Assembly: GCA_027946555.1 (NCBI GenBank)
Contig: JAPEVC010000129.1
Span: 40,822-104,821, forward strand
From: Gnomoniopsis sp. IMI 355080
Lineage: Eukaryota; Ascomycota; Sordariomycetes; Diaporthales; Gnomoniaceae
Length of the DNA: 64,000 nucleotides
Direction of reading: 5' to 3'
Shown: one piece after another, positions 58,520 through 64,000 of the stretch
How the letters are laid out: each line of letters begins with the position of its first letter
Position numbering within the stretch: position 1 is the first letter of the stretch
The notes under the pieces: model-generated
The model's database searches: none
The model's input: the letters and a program-made list of their open reading frames with translations, nothing else
Told to the model about the DNA's origin: nothing
Program-made: the position numbers and the translations under genes

Positions 58520-59566
58520 TCATGCTTTCGGCGCCACCAAGGCCTTGGCCCCCTCCTTCCCGAAAGCAGCCTGCCTCTGCGCGTACTCCTTGATAACCAA
58601 CGCACACATGGTATCCGCACACAATCGCTTCCTCCTCGCAGCAGGTAGCTTTGACGCAAACTCCAGCCCACTGGCCCTCTCGACGGCCTCGAGTGGGACC
58701 TCAAAGTCGGTGATGGGCTTTGCGTTGGGGATGGGGGCGTTGGGCAGGACAAAAGCGCCGAGGGCGACGTTGCCGCCGACTTTGCCGTCCTCGGCGAAAA
58801 TGACCTTGTAAAAGTGGGTGGGCACGGCGACGGAGGGCGGGTTGCCAATCATTTCGTACTTTGTGTACCATTTCCCGTCCTGGGGGTCGCGCTTGGGGAG
58901 GTACAGCGGGCCGGTGACGATGCGCACGCTCGGGTAGCGCTCGGTCAGACGGCGGCAAAAGTCCTCAAAGTGAGCCCAGTAGTCGCGGTTGAAGCCCTCA
59001 CCGACCTGGGGACACATGTTACTCAAAAAGAAGGTGTCGTTCATGGCGGTCTGGCTCCATTTGCAGTCGGCGGCGGGGACCTGGTGGCCTCGGTCGAAGC
59101 CGCTGCGGAAGTAGTCCTTGAGATGAGCGCGGAACTTTTCGGGGACGGCGGTGTCTTCGGCAAAGACCGAGTGCTTGCGGTCGCCGTCGCGGGTGGCGAG
59201 CGAGGCTGGGGTGATGTGCTCGACGACCCAGTGCGGGTTGCGCAGGCGGCGGTCGTAGGAGGAGACGAGGGCGGAGCGGGTGGCTAGGTCGGCGACGGGG
59301 CCTGGGAAGCCGTATTCGAAGAGGCCGGCGGGGTTGACGGGAGCGATGGCGAGGGGGAGTTGTTGTTGCTGTTGTTGGCCAGGGACAAAGATTTGAGTCG
59401 TTGGTATTGTTGATGTTGATGATGATGATGGTATAGAGACTGCGGCGGCGGGTAGAGAGGTGACGACTGGCTCTTGCTTCTTGTCTGATCGCATGACGGC
59501 TGCAGTGAAGGCGGCGCCGGTACCAGCGCTCACAGCTGCTATGATTGCAAAGGTGGTCTTGGACAT
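58520..59566 (-). CDS. NUC1: Mitochondrial endonuclease G homologue Nuc1, 348 aa
   Basis: Single exon with ATG at 59566. The N-terminus MSKTTFAIIAAVSAGTGAAF is a mitochondrial inner-membrane type anchor, followed by a Ser/Thr/Gln-rich linker with a five- to six-Gln run. The DNA/RNA non-specific nuclease domain covers about 80-320: SSYDRRLRNPHWVVEHITP, then the active-site motif DRGH with catalytic His near 159 in SGFDRGHQVPAADCKWS, NDTFFLSNMCPQVGEGFNR with the metal-binding Asn, and WAHFEDFCRRLTERYPSV, VTGPLYLP and KVIFAEDGKVGGNVALGAF. Fungal Nuc1 cuts DNA and RNA in the mitochondrial intermembrane space and moves to the nucleus during cell death. All core residues are intact, and the length matches the family. 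Confidence 0.94.
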   Translation of the reverse strand: MSKTTFAIIAAVSAGTGAAFTAAVMRSDKKQEPVVTSLPAAAVSIPSSSSTSTIPTTQIFVPGQQQQQQLPLAIAPVNPAGLFEYGFPGPVADLATRSALVSSYDRRLRNPHWVVEHITPASLATRDGDRKHSVFAEDTAVPEKFRAHLKDYFRSGFDRGHQVPAADCKWSQTAMNDTFFLSNMCPQVGEGFNRDYWAHFEDFCRRLTERYPSVRIVTGPLYLPKRDPQDGKWYTKYEMIGNPPSVAVPTHFYKVIFAEDGKVGGNVALGAFVLPNAPIPNAKPITDFEVPLEAVERASGLEFASKLPAARRKRLCADTMCALVIKEYAQRQAAFGKEGAKALVAPKA

Positions 59567-61317
59567 GGTGGCGGCTGGACCCTGGGAAGGGTAAGGGGGC
59601 TATTCTGGTCTAATAAGGGTTTTATACTGGCACTTGCGAAGAGAAAAAAAAGAGAGAGAGGTGCGGGGCAGCCTTGAGGTGGGTAAAGGAGTGACGATGT
59701 CAGGTGTATAGATTGGGTGTTGTGCGAGGTTTGGAGTCTGTCCACGCGGGTGACAAGGCTGGGAAAGCGGGAGAGAGACAGCCTCGTGAGATGTGACAGT
59801 GGCAGAAGTGGCAGACGTCTATACTGCGCTGGATGAGGAACGTGCCCACTACACAGTTATTCGTTTTGGGGTGCGTTGTGTTGAAGAACAAGGCTGGAAA
59901 AGGCTCGTCGTACCTAACTGGACCATATTTTCTATTTTTTTTTTAATGTCTCCTGCCGCGGGTCTCGAGTCGTTGGTCCCGGGACGGGGGTAGGAACAGG
60001 GGGTGTGCTTTCAGGCTAGCTGTCCCGCTTACCCTGGTCACTCACTGTCTTCAGGGAAGCGTGATGGAGCCTCACTCATGTGGCCTGCTTTTATATCAGA
60101 GACCCGTTGAGGCCCTTTCGGGTGCCCCATATGTGATCGTAATTGGTAATAAGAATGGAGCACATTTCTTGTTAGAGTCTTCGTTCTCACACGGTCTCTC
60201 GGATGATTCCAGATGAGAAGCTTGAACTCTCGGCATAGCATCTACTTACGTGTGCGTGCATTCTTGATGGAACCTCGATCTTGGAAGGGTATTACCGCGA
60301 AGCATAAATGCGGTAGTCTGTCTACCTAGCCAGCTGTCAAGCGCGGGAACAGTACTCAAATTGCATGGCATTTCATCAAAGTACATTACCTACCTACTAC
60401 GACATCTGGTGATGTACTCGCTGGTCATTTCTCCAGGCCTAGTCCCGGAATTTCGGCCAGCAAGGTTCTCACGTGTCTCAGAGACTCTCAGACTACTTGC
60501 TGAGTGGAGACCATGGACAATCCTGGTCAACTTGCCGACGGCCTTGTGCAGTCTCATCTAAGCACGCGAGATAACGTATTCAATCCACCTGAGTAAAACG
60601 GCCATTACTATTTGTCAGTGGCCCATGGCCTGGAAAAGAGCCCTTATGACATACACACCTTACCTTGTTTCCCTGGGATTTACTTGGTTTGCCAGTTCTG
60701 CCAGTCTGCCCAATGTCCTTATTGGTAGCTTGACATCGACTCGCGAGGCCGTCGCCACGGGGAATATTCCGTTCAGTCCTTATTATATGACTCCGCCTTC
60801 TTGCATACTGCATACATACATCGTCTTTGCCCACACTTGCAGCCAGCCTCACAAAAGCCTTGTTTGTATACAAGTACCATACAGCTTGCCCTTTGTGCCT
60901 GGTTGGGTATACCCGCCCGTCTTGTCCTTCCCTCTTCGTCCCTACCAATCTGGGAACAAGACAATATCGGCATACCCTCTCCTTGCCTCCAATACACCCA
61001 CTGGCAGAGCAGGAACCTTCGGGAAGCAGCCAAGGGAAACGGCGACCGTTGCACACCACCCCCCCCCCACGCTCACCCCAGACTAAGAAACGTTGTTATT
61101 ATTCGCCGTCAACCCGCCGTCCACATTGCACGCAGCCTCTCTTTGTCTATCGATTCATCACATCTTTCCCCATCCATCTCACAACGCTGCTACATTTTGT
61201 TCCTGCTGCTTCTTCTACCCACTTGCCTACCACACACACTGCAGTCGATCTCGCTACTGCAGGCACCAGATCTGATCACCACCCACTCAACGGCCACAGG
61301 GCGGAGGGCGGCCGACC
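59567..61317. other. Divergent 1.75-kb region between NUC1 and ZRT3
   Basis: No supported gene. The ZRT3 leader side (60790-61300) is CT-rich with a 10-base poly-C run at 61059-61068. Confidence 0.5.
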
Positions 61318-63236
61318 ATGGAGGTCGCAGGTGTGAGCAATGACACCCGCGGGTGGATCATGTGCATCGTGAGCGGCATAGGTGGGTGACCTACCTCAGC
61401 AAACATCCTGCACAACCCCCCCCCCAATCTCCCCCTGATGCAAGGCTGAACTGCATTGTTGCTTCAGCCTTGTGATCCATTCATGCCAACCTGTCCCACC
61501 GTGGTAGTGGTTTCTGTGCTAACATCAGCCGCCCTCTTCTATAGCCTGTGTCGCAGGCGCGTGTGTCATATATGTCGACTTATTGGTCTGCAAAATCCCT
61601 GGGAAACAGGACTTCCGCATACAAGAAAGCAATGCTTTTCTAGCATGTTCGCTCAGTCTGAGCTTCGGGGTCATGGTATGTAGTCACGGTCCACTGGTCT
61701 CACCCGCCCAACGAGGCCACTCGCCTTCCTCGAGTCAAGCCTGAATACTAATCGAACCTCGCATAGATTTTCTCGGCGCTGTTTGGTATGCTGCCTGAGT
61801 CGAAGGATTACCTAAAGAAAGATGGCTGGAATGAGCAGAAGGCTGGCCTGATCATGATGGCCTGCTTCATCGGAGGCTTCATCGGCATCCAGGTCATATC
61901 AAGGTTGATGCACCAGATCATGCCCTCTCACGTTGTCGACTGCGACCACTCACATTCACATGACCATGACGAAACATTAGACGACCCTAAGCTCTTTGAC
62001 CCCCAATCTCTTCCCGGAAGCCGGCAGCATTCGCGCGTCGGTAGGCCCAAGTTGCGAACGACGTCCACCGGCAGACGGATAACAACCGTCGTCGAGCCCC
62101 ACACCAACGGCCATACTGCCCACCAACACCAACACCACCACCACCACCCCCATCCACACGACCATGCCTCCGAGTCTACGCCCTTGCTTGGCTCTCAAGC
62201 CAACGACCGTTCCTATAGCGAGGAACCTCCCAGCTTGAGGAGACCTGAGAGCAGTCTCAGCCGCCGACCATCCCTTTTGGTTATGCGCGACCGACTCGTC
62301 TCCTTCGTCAAGGACACGCCCAAGCACGCCTGCGATGCAGACGGCTCCTGTTTCGGCTACAGCGACCCATGTGGACAAGAGTGCTTCAAACACGTGACCC
62401 ACCGCGCCTCCCTCGCTCGCCAGAGTTCCTTGACCGGCCTAGCGAGAACGCGTACGTCGCCATTCACGCCCACGGCGCCCGTATTTGAAGGCCCCATCCC
62501 GGAGGTTAACAGCGAGGATGACTCAGGTACGCGGTCGCCGATAAGCCCGGCGCCCGTCCCTTCCCAGGCCACGCGCACGCAATCGCATGACCACGACGCG
62601 CACGCGCATGGACATGCACACGAACACGAAAATCATTCCCATGAACATCCACACTCGCACGCCGACCATGACGACTTGTCCGCGAGCGACCTCGAGGCGC
62701 AAGATACTGGTGCACATCACCATCACGTACCAGAGAACGCCTTCCTCTCCATCGGCTTCCAGACGGTCATTGCCATTGCACTGCACAAGTTCCCAGAGGG
62801 TTTCATCACGTACGCCACCAACCACGCAAATCCAAAGTTGGGCTTCAACGTCTTCATGGCGCTGTTTGTCCACAACATCGCCGAGGGCTTCGCCATGGCA
62901 CTGCCGCTGTACATGGCCATTGGGTCGCGGCTCAAGGCCGTCGCTGTGAGCAGTCTGCTAGGAGGCTTTACCCAGCCGCTGGGCGCGACCATTGGCTGGT
63001 TGGTCATCAAATGGTTCGGCTCAGGTAGTGGAGGTGGTGGTGAGGACTTGGGTATCGACTTTACGGCGTATGCGGTCTTGTTTGCGGCGACAGCTGGTAT
63101 CATGGCGAGTGTTGCACTGCAATTGTTTGTGGAAAGCTTGAGCTTGAATCACAATCGTAACCTGAGCATGACATTTGCATTTTTGGGCATGGTGCTATTG
63201 GGGGTCAGTAATGCCATTGCGGGGCATTCTCACTAA
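61318..63236 (+). CDS. ZRT3: Vacuolar zinc transporter Zrt3 (ZIP family), 554 aa
   Basis: I join 61318..61381, 61545..61675 and 61767..63236. Intron 1 is 163 bases and contains a poly-C run; intron 2 is 91 bases with a TACTAAT branch site. Zrt3 releases zinc from the vacuole into the cytosol. The first helix starts DTRGWIMCIVSGI and continues after the splice with ACVAGACVIYVDLLVC, then RIQESNAFLACSLSLSFGVM and GLIMMACFIGGFIGIQVISR. A large His-rich loop (about 90-345) has HSHSHDHDE, HQHQHHHHHPHPHDH and HAHGHAHEHENHSHEHPHSH, typical of zinc-sensing loops. The ZIP metal helices are FQTVIAIALHKFPEGFITYA and FVHNIAEGFAMALPLYMAIG, with the conserved His and Glu of HKFPEG and HNIAEG. Eight helices are expected. 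It is divergent from NUC1. Confidence 0.94.
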
Positions 63237-64000
63237 AAAAAGACGTTGTTGGGAAAATCGATATTATGAGACCTTGTCAACACACTATTCAACGAGCTGG
63301 TTGGTTACTGAGGATGTATCATTTTTTGGGTCTAACTGGCGGGTTTGTCTTGGGGGGGAAAACAACATGACTTTGGCTTTGGGTATTCGGGATCATCATC
63401 GGCGTGAAAGCCGGCATCAGTCTCGTGCATGCGCGGCTGGATTCGTATCGCGCTCTTGTTTTTGGTTTTGGCTTAGGAGTCCACTTACATGAGGCTCGGG
63501 TATCATTGGGGTGGCGACACGGGAAACATAATCTCATTACATCAGGCAGGGGAGGGCGTTGTTTTTGTTAAAATTCCGATATTGATACCATAGACTCAAT
63601 ACTTACGACGATGCCTGGGAAGATTTTGCTTCTATGGTCACCTTTATTCATTCATATGATAATTTTAAAGAGGAAAGTGCCCATTTGACTGGATACCTAG
63701 GTAGGTAATTGTATAGTCTGGCTATGTCCTTTTCCCCTTCTTTTTTCCCCCCTAGTATTCTACAAAGCTCGCGGTAAATGAGAGCCTTTTCCCACCAGTT
63801 TCCCTCTCGTGATTCCTTTTCTATATGCGCCATGTCGCCCCTTATTTGTCCATTCTTCTCCCGTAATTATCTGACGCGCCAACCAAATAAAAAAAGGGGT
63901 ATCATCTCTATCTCAAATGCGGGCAGAAGAAACTCAAAAAGCAAAAGTGTGTGTGCCAGGCTCGAATCGCAAACAGCCACCCCCCCCCCCAGCCCTCCGC
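63237..64000. other. Gene-free right end
   Basis: Downstream of ZRT3; no supported gene. An 11-base poly-C run lies at 63980-63990 just before the window end. Confidence 0.5.

Overview
The window is nuclear DNA from a filamentous ascomycete (Pezizomycotina). Most genes carry short GT-AG introns of about 53 to 163 bases with fungal branch-point motifs. The gene content is a typical mix: a GAF hybrid histidine kinase, a SAT4-type rhodopsin-domain protein, a BTB protein, an SDR, an M43 protease, and the housekeeping factors Nnf1, Yta7, Rpa49, Ste14, Pfs2, Nuc1 and Zrt3. I cannot name a genus or class from the sequence. I joined exons by hand, by frame, splice signals and remembered family motifs; no alignment or transcript data were used.

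Layout. 1-8.7 kb: PH-domain protein (+), kinetochore Nnf1 (-) divergent from a NOSIP-type RING protein (+), a BTB protein (+), and a convergent TspO/MBR protein (-). 9.5-14.7 kb: an SDR (+), then two divergently transcribed paralogues coding for secreted, Ser/Thr-rich proteins of unknown function. 14.7-18.8 kb: gene-poor, with what looks like a frameshifted, decayed minus-strand gene. 18.8-28.0 kb: hybrid histidine kinase (-), secreted M43 metalloprotease (+), seven-helix rhodopsin-domain protein (-). 29.3-41.4 kb: a small hypothetical protein (-), an Avt1-like vacuolar amino-acid transporter (-), a tRNA-Ser(AGA) gene (+), and the bromodomain AAA-ATPase Yta7/ATAD2 (-). 44.4-48.2 kb: a seven-exon FAD monooxygenase (+) and Pol I subunit Rpa49 (+). 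49.3-63.2 kb: Ste14 (+), DGAT1 (-), Pfs2 (+), a TLC-like membrane protein (+), Nuc1 (-), Zrt3 (+).

There is no biosynthetic cluster or transposon that I can see, and the genes do not form one pathway. The more unusual points are the divergent secreted paralogue pair, the decayed gene, an isolated FAD monooxygenase with a possible peroxisomal C-terminus, a 10-base first coding exon, and seven poly-C runs of 10 to 14 bases that all read C on the given strand.
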